16,999 nt of DNA, from assembly GCA_023480605.1 (NCBI GenBank), contig JAMCWS010000449.1:1-16999 (forward strand). The letters run 5' to 3'. Source of the stretch: a bacterium. GTDB taxonomy: Bacteria > Sumerlaeota > Sumerlaeia > MVZB01. The position numbers and the translations under genes were made by a program. Shown here in pieces: positions 1 to 7,229 of the stretch (positions within the stretch are counted from its first letter, which is position 1; the number at the start of each line of letters is the position of its first letter). The notes beneath the pieces are model-generated. The model was not told the DNA's origin. It saw nothing but the letters and a program-made list of their open reading frames with translations, and searched no databases.

Positions 1-1821
1 GTGCTCGATTCGGGTTACCCGACGGCGATTTCACTTTTTTACCATGTAACGTTCGCAATCCTGGCGATCGCCGCGATCAACCTGTGGGTTGAAAAACGCT
101 GGCCGCGGGCGGCGCTCAGCGGCGGCGAGATCATGACAATCTACCTGATGCTGGCCGTCGCCGGCGCGTTTTGCAGCCACGACCTGTTGCAGATCCTCGT
201 GCCGATGCTGGCCTACCCTTACTACAACGCGAATCCCCAAAACAACTGGCAGACGCTCATCCTGCAATATCTCAAGCCGTGGGCCGTGCCCCACGATCCG
301 CGGGTGCTGGCGGGCATGGCGGTCGGCAACTCGTCGATTTACCGGTGGACCGTCCTGGGGGTCTGGCTGCGGCCGCTGGCTTTCTGGTTCGCGTTTCTCA
401 TGGTGATGACGGGGGCGCTGCTCAGCCTGAACCTGTTCTTCCGGCAGCAATGGACCGAAAACGAACGTCTCAGTTATCCGATCATCCACATTCCGATGAT
501 GATCGCCACCGGGTTGCGCGATTTGTTGCGTAGCCGCCTGTTCTGGATCGCCTTCGGCGTGGCCGCCGCCATCGACGTCGTCAACGGCTTCAATTACCTG
601 TTTCCGTCGATCCCGCGCATCCCGATCCAGCACGCCTTCGAGTTCCGCAATTACTTTGTCGAGCGGCCGTGGAACGCCATCGCCAACACTTTCATCAACC
701 TGACGCCATTCGCCATTGGGCTGACCTTCTTCATTCCGATCGACCTGGCTTTCAGTTGCTGGTTCTTCTTTCTGCTCTACCGGCTGGAGCTGGTGACCGC
801 CGCGGCGATCGGCCTGAGCGACCTGCCCGGCTTTCCCTTCCCGCGCCAGCAGGGCGCGGGGGGCTATATCGCCCTGGGGCTGCTGGCACTGTGGGGCGCC
901 CGCCGCCACCTGGCGGCCGTGGCCCGAACGATACTCGGGCGGCCCGGCGGAGCCGACGAGAGCCACGAGCCCCTGCGCTACCGCACGGCCCTGCTGGTCT
1001 TCATCGTCTGCTTCGCCGCGCTGGTCGCGATGGGCTGCGCCCTGGGCGCCCGCCTGCCGGTGATGGTCTTCTTCTTCGTCGTCTTCATGCTCTACTCGCT
1101 CGCCATCGCGCGGATGCGGGCCGAACTCGGCCCTCCGGGCCACGACCTGCACAACGCCGCCCCCAACCTGCTCATCACCGACGCGCTGGGCACCCACAAC
1201 CTGGGCAAGGGCGACCTTGCCACCTTCTCATTGTTTTTCTGGTTCAACCGCGCCTATCGCGCCCACTTCTCGGCCCACAGCATGGAAGGCTTCAAGATCG
1301 CCCAACTGACACGCATCACCAACCGGGCGATTTGCGGAGCGATGATCCTGGCCTCGGTGCTCGGTTCGGTGGTGGCGCTGTGGGCCATCCTGCATTTAAT
1401 GATGGTGCATGGCTACAGCGGACGCCTTTCGGGCGAGGCCTATTCCAACGAGCCGTGGAACCTGATGGCCAGCATGGTCAGCATACCGCTCAAGCCGAAC
1501 ATGGCCGCCACGATGGCGACGGTCACCGGCATCGTGACGGCCCTGGCGCTGGGGGCGCTGCGGATGAAATTCACCTGGTGGATGTGGCATCCGGTCGGCT
1601 ACGCCACGTCGATGTCGTGGTCGATGGACCACCTGTGGTTCTGCATGTTTTTGGGTTGGCTGGCCAAGCTGCTCATTACCCGCTACGGCGGGGCGCCGGC
1701 CTATCGCAAGGCGATGCCGTTCTTCGTCGGGCTGGTGCTGGGCGAATTCGTCGTCGGCAGCCTGTGGGGCATCTGGGGCGCCCTTGCAGGTCACAAGGTA
1801 TATTGCTTCTGGGGTCTTTAA
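1..1821 (+). CDS. DUF6785/DUF6784-type polytopic membrane protein, 5'-truncated by window edge
   Basis: A 606-residue open frame runs from the first base of the window to TAA. It is 5' partial: its first residue aligns with about residue 66 of the downstream paralogue, so roughly 65 residues, including the first membrane segment, lie outside the window. The GTG at position 1 is therefore probably an internal valine. Many hydrophobic helices are visible. Signature stretches shared with the paralogue are RQQWTENERLSYPI, MRAELGPPGHDLH, HSMEGFKIAQ, WHPVGYA and RYGGAPAYR near the C-terminus. I recognise this layout as the DUF6785 (long N-terminal part) plus DUF6784 (C-terminal part) families of uncultured bacteria. 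The family name is from memory and the biochemical role is unknown. The ERLSYPI segment followed by a multi-helix core suggests a transporter related to oligopeptide transporters, which is inference only. The next gene starts 33 bases downstream on the same strand, so co-transcription is likely. Confidence 0.85.
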   Translation: MLDSGYPTAISLFYHVTFAILAIAAINLWVEKRWPRAALSGGEIMTIYLMLAVAGAFCSHDLLQILVPMLAYPYYNANPQNNWQTLILQYLKPWAVPHDPRVLAGMAVGNSSIYRWTVLGVWLRPLAFWFAFLMVMTGALLSLNLFFRQQWTENERLSYPIIHIPMMIATGLRDLLRSRLFWIAFGVAAAIDVVNGFNYLFPSIPRIPIQHAFEFRNYFVERPWNAIANTFINLTPFAIGLTFFIPIDLAFSCWFFFLLYRLELVTAAAIGLSDLPGFPFPRQQGAGGYIALGLLALWGARRHLAAVARTILGRPGGADESHEPLRYRTALLVFIVCFAALVAMGCALGARLPVMVFFFVVFMLYSLAIARMRAELGPPGHDLHNAAPNLLITDALGTHNLGKGDLATFSLFFWFNRAYRAHFSAHSMEGFKIAQLTRITNRAICGAMILASVLGSVVALWAILHLMMVHGYSGRLSGEAYSNEPWNLMASMVSIPLKPNMAATMATVTGIVTALALGALRMKFTWWMWHPVGYATSMSWSMDHLWFCMFLGWLAKLLITRYGGAPAYRKAMPFFVGLVLGEFVVGSLWGIWGALAGHKVYCFWGL

Positions 1822-1854
1822 GATCCCGGGGCACGAATGTGAGAGTAACCGGAC

Positions 1855-3864
1855 GTGTCGAACAGCCCCTTCTCCGCCGCAACATCCCAGGAACCGGTCC
1901 GCCCGGACGGGGATGCGCCCATCCGGGCCGCTGCCGCCGGCGTCGGCCAGACGTCGGCCGCCCCGCCCAAACCCGTCACGCTGCGGGCCCTGGCGATCGC
2001 CTGCGCCCTCATGCCGCTCCTGGCGCTGTGGGTCATCAAGGTCGAGATGGTGCTGGTCACGGCCTGGCCTACGGTCACGTCGCTGTTTTATCATGTGACG
2101 TTCACGGTGCTGGTGCTGGCGCTGGCCAACAAGGCGGTGGCCCGGCGGCGCCCGGAGTGGGCGCTGAGCGGGGCGGAAATCCTGACAATTTACATGATGC
2201 TGTCGATCGCCGCCACGTTCTGCAGCACCGACATGCTGCAAATCCTCATCCCGCTGATATCGTTCCCTTATTACAACGCCAATCCCCAGAACAACTGGAA
2301 CAATCTCATTCTGCGGTACCTCAAACCATGGGCCATGCTGACCGATCCGCGGGCCTTGTCGGCGGTGGCCGTGGGCAACGCGTCGATATACAGTCTGCCG
2401 ATGCTGAGCGCCTGGGCGCGCCCGGTGGGTTTCTGGCTCGCCTTCCTGCTTGTTCTGATGATGGCGTTGCTGACGCTCAACCTGTTTTTTCGCCAGCAAT
2501 GGACCGAAAGGGAGCGCCTGAGTTACCCCATCATCTACATCCCGATGGTGATCGCCACCGGCTTGGGGGATCTTTTGCGCAGCCGCCTGTTCTGGATCGC
2601 CTTCGCCATCACCGGCGGCATTGATCTCAACAACAATTTCAGTTTCCTGTTTCCCAGCATCCCCACCATCCCGATCCATCATGCCTTCGAGTTCCGTAAT
2701 TACTTCGTCGAGCCTCCATGGAACGCCATCGCCCCGACCTTTATCAACCTGACGCCCCTCATCGTCGGCCTGATGTTCTTCGTTCCCACCGACCTGGCTT
2801 TCAGTTGCTGGTTCTTTTTCGTCCTTTACAAGTTGGAACTGGTGGCCATGGCGGCGATCGGCGTGCGGGAGATCCCGGGCTTTCCGTTTCCCGACCAGCA
2901 GGGGGCGGGCGGTTACCTGGCGCTGGGGCTGATGGCGATCTGGGTTTCGCGCCGTCACCTGGCGGCCGTGGCGCGCACGATCCTGGGACGGCCGGGCGGC
3001 GCCGACGACAGCCGCGAACCACTGACCTACCGCGGCGCGCTGTTGTTGTTCGCCCTCTGCTTCGCCGTCCTGGTCGGCATGGGGAGCGCTTTGGGCGCCC
3101 GCCCGTGGTTGCTGGTGGTTTTTTTCACGATCTTTTTCATTTACGCCCTGGCCATCACCCGCATGCGGGCCGAACTGGGCCCGGCCTCGCATGACCTGCA
3201 TCACGCCGGCCCCGACGTCCTTCTCCACGACGCACTCGGCACGCACCAGCTCACCAAGGGCGATCTATCGACCTTCTCGCTTTTTTACTGGTTCAACCGC
3301 GCCTACCGTTCGCACATTTCGCCGCACAGCATGGAAGGATTCAAAATCGCCCAAATCCTGCGGATCACCAGCCGCTCCATGTGGGGGGCGATGATCCTGG
3401 CCGTGGTCGTCGGCGCGGTGGCGGCCCTCTGGGCCGTGCTTCACATGATGAACGTTTACGGCTATTCCAACCGGGTCGATTGGGCGGCCATGGAATCCTG
3501 GAACCAGATGGTCAGCGTGGTCGTCATGCCCCAGCGGCCGCGGCTGGCGGCCTCGGCGGCCACGATCTTCGGCCTGGTGTTCGCCCTGGTCATGGGCGCC
3601 CTGCGCATGCGCTTCACGTGGTGGATCTGGCACCCGGTGGGTTATGCCATCTCGATGTCCTGGGCCATGGAAAACACATGGTTCTGCCTGTTCATGGCCT
3701 GGCTGATCAAGACGCTGATCACGCGTTACGGCGGTGCGCCGGCCTATCGCCGGGCGGTTCCGTTTTTCGTCGGGATGGTGCTGGGGCAGTTTGTCGTCGG
3801 CAGTCTTTGGAGCATCTGGGCCGCCTTCACCGACCACCCGGTCTACGTATTCTGGGGCCACTGA
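1855..3864 (+). CDS. DUF6785/DUF6784-type polytopic membrane protein, complete paralogue
   Basis: This encodes 669 residues from a GTG start with a GAGAG ribosome-binding site nine bases upstream, ending at TGA. The first 40 or so residues are Ala/Pro-rich and probably cytoplasmic. A long series of hydrophobic helices follows, at about 43-64, 76-94, 107-135, 190-212, 243-255, 298-335, 352-364, 394-435, 508-532, 566-583 and 604-655. Conserved motifs are RQQWTERERLSYPI (213-226), MRAELGPASHDLHH (437-450), HSMEGFKIAQ (491-500), WHPVGYA (592-598) and RYGGAPAYR (624-632). It aligns with the upstream gene along its whole length with few gaps, the main one being near residue 540. The pair is therefore a tandem duplication or a long-standing two-subunit arrangement. 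The DUF assignment is from memory; a transporter role is inferred from the many helices and conserved charged or aromatic motifs. An antisense frame of 616 codons across the gene is a GC-driven shadow. Confidence 0.9.
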   Translation: MSNSPFSAATSQEPVRPDGDAPIRAAAAGVGQTSAAPPKPVTLRALAIACALMPLLALWVIKVEMVLVTAWPTVTSLFYHVTFTVLVLALANKAVARRRPEWALSGAEILTIYMMLSIAATFCSTDMLQILIPLISFPYYNANPQNNWNNLILRYLKPWAMLTDPRALSAVAVGNASIYSLPMLSAWARPVGFWLAFLLVLMMALLTLNLFFRQQWTERERLSYPIIYIPMVIATGLGDLLRSRLFWIAFAITGGIDLNNNFSFLFPSIPTIPIHHAFEFRNYFVEPPWNAIAPTFINLTPLIVGLMFFVPTDLAFSCWFFFVLYKLELVAMAAIGVREIPGFPFPDQQGAGGYLALGLMAIWVSRRHLAAVARTILGRPGGADDSREPLTYRGALLLFALCFAVLVGMGSALGARPWLLVVFFTIFFIYALAITRMRAELGPASHDLHHAGPDVLLHDALGTHQLTKGDLSTFSLFYWFNRAYRSHISPHSMEGFKIAQILRITSRSMWGAMILAVVVGAVAALWAVLHMMNVYGYSNRVDWAAMESWNQMVSVVVMPQRPRLAASAATIFGLVFALVMGALRMRFTWWIWHPVGYAISMSWAMENTWFCLFMAWLIKTLITRYGGAPAYRRAVPFFVGMVLGQFVVGSLWSIWAAFTDHPVYVFWGH

Positions 3865-3867
3865 GGA

Positions 3868-3905
3868 AGGCGATCCCACTCGGTCGCGCGTGGGCGAAAT
3901 CGCCT
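3868..3905 (+). terminator. hairpin just after the membrane-protein pair
   Basis: Three bases after the stop codon, AGGCGAT (3868-3874) pairs with ATCGCCT (3899-3905). CCCA (3875-3878) can extend the stem with TGGG (3891-3894), leaving a small bulge. No T-run follows, so this is not a classic intrinsic terminator. It could protect the 3' end of the transcript or act in Rho-assisted termination. Confidence 0.4.
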
Positions 3906-3980
3906 GGAGAAAACCGGCCGGCCGGACCGGATCCGGCTCCGTCCAATCAATCTTCCTGGGCGCGATAAGGTGTCCCTATA

Positions 3981-4047
3981 CATGAATGCGATGCAGAATA
4001 TCCCGGAGAGCCGGCGCGGAGGCCGGCTCTCCGGGGCGCATTCAATG
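3981..4047. terminator. strong long inverted repeat between convergent genes
   Basis: A perfect 14-base stem, CCCGGAGAGCCGGC (4002-4015) with GCCGGCTCTCCGGG (4022-4035), encloses a 6-base loop. An outer pair, TGAATGCG (3983-3990) and CGCATTCA (4037-4044), extends it across an asymmetric internal loop of 11 bases on one side and 1 on the other. It sits between the ends of the membrane-protein pair (+) and the protease (-). A role as a bidirectional transcription barrier is the simplest reading. There is no T-tract on either side. A dispersed repeat element is the alternative. Confidence 0.6.
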
Positions 4048-4083
4048 AGTAAGGATTCTACGTAAGAACACCGTATCGCTTTT

Positions 4084-4106
4084 AGGCGCCCTCTTGCGCG
4101 GCGCCT
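4084..4106. repeat. 7-base inverted repeat near the protease 3' end
   Basis: AGGCGCC (4084-4090) and GGCGCCT (4100-4106) form a 7-base-pair stem with a 9-base loop, in the untranslated tail of the protease gene on the minus strand. No T-run follows on the minus strand. Function is unclear. Confidence 0.35.
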
Positions 4107-4136
4107 CGAACATGCTTCGGTCTCGCTTGAAATGCT

Positions 4137-4164
4137 GGACGGAGCATGGGCCGTCCGGAATTTT
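4137..4164 (+). terminator. possible weak intrinsic terminator
   Basis: GGACGG (4137-4142) pairs with CCGTCC (4151-4156) around an 8-base loop. Four bases later a run of five T follows on the plus strand. It is about 270 bases beyond the membrane-protein pair, so it could be a back-up terminator for that transcript. The remaining sequence of the 3865-4210 gap shows no credible gene. Confidence 0.35.
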
Positions 4165-4210
4165 TATGGTTTCAGCAACCTGCTACCCGAAGATCCGGGG
4201 CCGTAACGCG

Positions 4211-5545
4211 TCACTGAGCGCCCCAGAGTTCGGGCACGGCAACAATCCCTTCGCGTTGTCCGTCAAAAGTGTAACCCCACGTAGGGCTGTCGTAAGGCGC
4301 CACGCCGACATTCAGGGCATGGTCCATGATCATGCTTCGGATCGTTTCGACGCCGACCGAGCCGGGGAGTTCGGCTTCGGCCGCCCTCGCCACGACGCCG
4401 CTGACGTGCGGGGCGGCCATGCTGGTTCCCGACATTCGAACGGTTCCGCCGCCCAGTTTGGTCGAAAGGATCCCGACCGACTGGATCATGCCCGCCCTGC
4501 TGATATCCTCCTTGTCTTCGCCCGGAGCCGAGATGGTGACGCCGATGCCCGTCGATGTATCGAATCCGCCGTCGGTGGTGAAATAAGATGCGGTGTCGGC
4601 CGCGATGCCGGCCGGATAGGGGCGATACTTGCTGGCGCCGGTCAGGGCTGTGGCGCTGGCGATCGCGAGCACTTCGGGATAAGTCGCGGGAACCTGTTGC
4701 GAAACTTCGGAAAGACTGTCGTTGCCGGCGGCCACCACCACCGTGATATCGTCGTCATATAGGCTCTTGATCGCCGCCCTTAGCGCCGGGTCGTCGTTGA
4801 GCGAGCCTTGCCTGCCAAGACTCATATTCACCACCCGAATCGCGGGGTAAACACCGGCGGCATTGGCATGAATCCAGTCCAATCCCGCGATGATGGTCGA
4901 GTCGGTGCCGGAGCCGTTCCGATCCAAAACCTTGACCGCGTAGAGTGTTGCATCCGGCGCGACGCCGACAACGCCGATGGTATTGTTCCTGGCGGCGATG
5001 ATTCCGCCGACATGCGTGCCGTGACCTTCGTCGTCCTGGGCGGAGGTTCCATAGGCCGTGAACGAATAGGCGGCGCCGGCGACTGGGAGATCCGCGTGGT
5101 TGAAGTCGAGACCCGTATCCACCACCGCGACGCCGATACCCAAACCCGTCAATATACTGCCGGCCGGATTCGCGCCGATCCGGGCGACGCCGGCGGGCAC
5201 CACTTGAGCCTGGGGCCCTGGAGCGGGTTTGTTCGGTTTGCCCAATGTCCCAATGGCCATGACGACGCGGTCGGGGACGATCGAGGCCACGGCGGAGTCT
5301 TTTTCCAGCGCGCGAAGCTGGCCGGGCGGAATGAAGCCCGCAAATCCCTTGATTGCCGAGGTGAATACCAAGTCGGGAGCGACAGCATGGGCCGAAATCA
5401 CCTTGGACGGGGCGGCCGTGCTTTTGAGTTCGACAATATACCGGCCCGCAACCACACCACCGGCGGATTGCGCCGCGGCAAGGGACGCCATCGCCAATAT
5501 GCCAATGCAAAATGCCAATCGCGCAAATAATTCGTTTTTCTTCAT
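4211..5545 (-). CDS. secreted subtilisin-family (S8) serine protease with I9-like propeptide
   Basis: This encodes 444 residues. The ATG at 5545 is preceded by AAGGA nine bases upstream and opens a clear signal peptide (residues 1-26, ending AAAQ), so the longer in-frame extension upstream is rejected. Residues 34-95 (from GRYIVEL) match the inhibitor-I9 propeptide that chaperones subtilisin folding. The catalytic domain carries the whole triad: Asp143 in VAVVDTGLD, His175 in DEGHGTHVGG and Ser375 in MSGTSMAAPHVSG. The oxyanion Asn275 sits in VAAGNDS. No PPC, fibronectin or sorting domain follows, so the protein is a compact free secreted protease. It is convergent with the membrane-protein pair and divergent from the propeller-like gene. 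Substrate is unknown; nutrient proteolysis is the default guess. Family assignment is firm because every catalytic motif is intact. Confidence 0.95.
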   Translation of the reverse strand: MKKNELFARLAFCIGILAMASLAAAQSAGGVVAGRYIVELKSTAAPSKVISAHAVAPDLVFTSAIKGFAGFIPPGQLRALEKDSAVASIVPDRVVMAIGTLGKPNKPAPGPQAQVVPAGVARIGANPAGSILTGLGIGVAVVDTGLDFNHADLPVAGAAYSFTAYGTSAQDDEGHGTHVGGIIAARNNTIGVVGVAPDATLYAVKVLDRNGSGTDSTIIAGLDWIHANAAGVYPAIRVVNMSLGRQGSLNDDPALRAAIKSLYDDDITVVVAAGNDSLSEVSQQVPATYPEVLAIASATALTGASKYRPYPAGIAADTASYFTTDGGFDTSTGIGVTISAPGEDKEDISRAGMIQSVGILSTKLGGGTVRMSGTSMAAPHVSGVVARAAEAELPGSVGVETIRSMIMDHALNVGVAPYDSPTWGYTFDGQREGIVAVPELWGAQ

Positions 5546-5649
5546 GGGGTGTGTTCCTTTCGGACGCCGAATGAATTTGGTGAAATGAAGGCGCGACACG
5601 TCCTGAGCGCACTGCCTTCTTCGGTAAGCCAACTCTCTGTTTCCTCTCG

Positions 5650-5679
5650 ATTATAATCACGACGCGTGAAGCCGCGCAA
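5650..5679 (-). promoter_or_regulatory. candidate promoter of the S8 protease
   Basis: On the minus strand TTGCGC (5679-5674) is followed after 18 bases by a perfect TATAAT (5655-5650). Transcription would start about 100 bases before the protease ATG. The -10 is exact and the -35 matches only its first three bases. Confidence 0.5.
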
Positions 5680-5723
5680 CAGACATCGAACCACAATATC
5701 GACGCGTCGACGCCGCGATGCGT

Positions 5724-5729
5724 TATAAT
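5724..5729 (+). promoter_or_regulatory. candidate -10 element for the secreted propeller-like gene
   Basis: A perfect TATAAT lies about 95 bases upstream of the start codon. No good -35 is present; the best candidates are TCGACG-like hexamers about 19 bases upstream, within GACGCGTCGACG. This and the minus-strand TATAAT at 5650-5655 are about 70 bases apart, which gives a divergent promoter region with room for a shared regulator. Confidence 0.4.
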
Positions 5730-5825
5730 AAGCGATGTTCGGAGCCGATGATGCGCTCAATTCACATGCGCGGCGGGTAGGGGTTGGATGTTGGCCGCGA
5801 GACGCCCGGGAGGTTTGATGGAATC

Positions 5826-7190
5826 ATGCATATACGGTTTTTGCGGATTCTTGCGCTGGCCTGCGGTTTGCTGGCGGGCCCGGCTTTCGTCGGCGCTCAG
5901 GAGGCATCGCGTCGGCCATTCCCAAACTCGAAGCCAGGGGGGGGATACATCATCGAGCGGGTGGGCGGGACGCACGCGGCGATGGCCGTGGCCACGACCC
6001 CGCGTCCGGCCCAGGGGGAGACCATCGCGGATCCGCACACGGGCTATCTCATCGCGCGCCTCACCGACGTCGCGGATATTCACGCGGTGGCGGGCGCCAA
6101 CTGGGGACCGCGCTGGGCGCCCGATGGCAAATCCGGCGCCGGGTTCTACAACGGTTACGCCCGCTGGACCAACGTGAACGCCACCGGCGAGTATTTGATC
6201 GCCTTCCGCACCGATAATCACTCGTGCCTTTACAAAACCGACGGTACCTGGATGGGGCCGGTGACGCCCGACAGAAATCACGCCATCGGCGAGTCGGCCG
6301 AGATCCGCTGGGACCGGTCGGGGCGACCGGGCGCCGCGACGCGAATCTTTTACCACTTCGATGGCAGGTTCTACCAACAGGACGTGCTTCAAGGTTACGC
6401 TTCGGCGGAGCTGATCCATGATCTGTCGCGCGTCGGCATTCAGTCGACGGGCGACATGGACGGCTCGGACGACGCGCGATACTGGGCACTGCGGCTCAGG
6501 AACGGCAAGTGCGTCGTGCTCGACGCCTACGAACGTAAATTGCTCGACGGACAGATCACCCAGTCTCCCAACGGCCTGGACGTCTCGCCCAGCGGCAAAT
6601 GGTTCGTGGTCGTGGCCTCCAGTCCCATACCCGAGCACCAGTTCCGGTTTTATCGCATCGCCGACCTGGCTGCCGGCGACACGAGCCGGCCGGTCTATCT
6701 GCCCACGGCCAGCGCCGGCCACAACGGCTGGGCCTATACGAAGGCCGGGCACGAGGCGCTCGTCTACCAGGACAACACAACCGACTGGTTCTGCGCCTTC
6801 GATCCCGAGACGCGCGAAAACATCCGCATGGCGCCGTTGGCGGAACTGGGTCCTCACGCCAACAATCATATCGGGCGTATGCCCAAAAGCCGGCCGGGGT
6901 GGGCGCTGTTTTCGACTTACACGGGCCTGCACGATTCGTGGGCTTACAATCAGCTTTTCATGATCGAGGTGGCCCCGGCCGAGAGCCGGCCCCGCATCTG
7001 GCGGCTCGGTTCGACGTGGAACGCATACACCGGCAAGTATTTCAGCGAGGCCTTCGCAAGCATCGACACGGCGGGTCAGCACGTCTACTGGGCCAGTAAC
7101 TGGCTGGGAAGCGACAACCTGGAAATTTACCGCCTGACGCTGCCGGCGAATTGGATCACGGAAATCGAACCGCGGGACGGGACGCCCTGA
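5826..7190 (+). CDS. secreted propeller-like protein of unknown function
   Basis: This encodes 454 residues. The ATG at 5826 is chosen over an in-frame TTG 42 bases upstream. It directly opens a signal peptide (residues 1-25, ending FVGAQ) and has GGGAGG 12 bases upstream. The mature part is rich in Trp, Tyr, Gly and Asp and has spaced turns typical of PD40/TolB-like beta-propeller blades: RWAPDGKSG (96-104), IRWDRSGRP (160-168), LDVSPSGKW (251-259) and IDTAGQHVYWASN (413-425). His residues in AGHNGW (297-302) and PHANNHIG (343-350) are reminiscent of metal-binding His in propeller-fold oligogalacturonate lyases (PL22). I cannot show the full site, so no enzyme function is assigned. It is convergent with the exported flavoprotein, with only 39 bases between stop codons. 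Exported location is well supported; the propeller fold is moderately supported. Confidence 0.8.
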   Translation: MHIRFLRILALACGLLAGPAFVGAQEASRRPFPNSKPGGGYIIERVGGTHAAMAVATTPRPAQGETIADPHTGYLIARLTDVADIHAVAGANWGPRWAPDGKSGAGFYNGYARWTNVNATGEYLIAFRTDNHSCLYKTDGTWMGPVTPDRNHAIGESAEIRWDRSGRPGAATRIFYHFDGRFYQQDVLQGYASAELIHDLSRVGIQSTGDMDGSDDARYWALRLRNGKCVVLDAYERKLLDGQITQSPNGLDVSPSGKWFVVVASSPIPEHQFRFYRIADLAAGDTSRPVYLPTASAGHNGWAYTKAGHEALVYQDNTTDWFCAFDPETRENIRMAPLAELGPHANNHIGRMPKSRPGWALFSTYTGLHDSWAYNQLFMIEVAPAESRPRIWRLGSTWNAYTGKYFSEAFASIDTAGQHVYWASNWLGSDNLEIYRLTLPANWITEIEPRDGTP

Positions 7191-7229
7191 ACGACTTCGA
7201 CGCGACGATCGGGTTGGACGCGAAACGAT

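Noticed and set aside
31..1197. Minus-strand 388-codon open frame
   Set aside because: Antisense to the first membrane protein; its Arg/Gln/His-rich product is a by-product of GC-rich codons and has no recognisable domain.
669..2624. Plus-strand 651-codon frame overlapping both membrane proteins
   Set aside because: Arg/Gly/Pro-rich shadow frame crossing the boundary between two well-supported genes.
1396..3246. Minus-strand 616-codon open frame
   Set aside because: Spans the antisense of both paralogues including their junction; low-complexity composition typical of a shadow frame.
5757..7082. Minus-strand 441-codon frame
   Set aside because: Antisense of the secreted propeller-like gene, which has a signal peptide and ribosome-binding site; the minus frame has neither.
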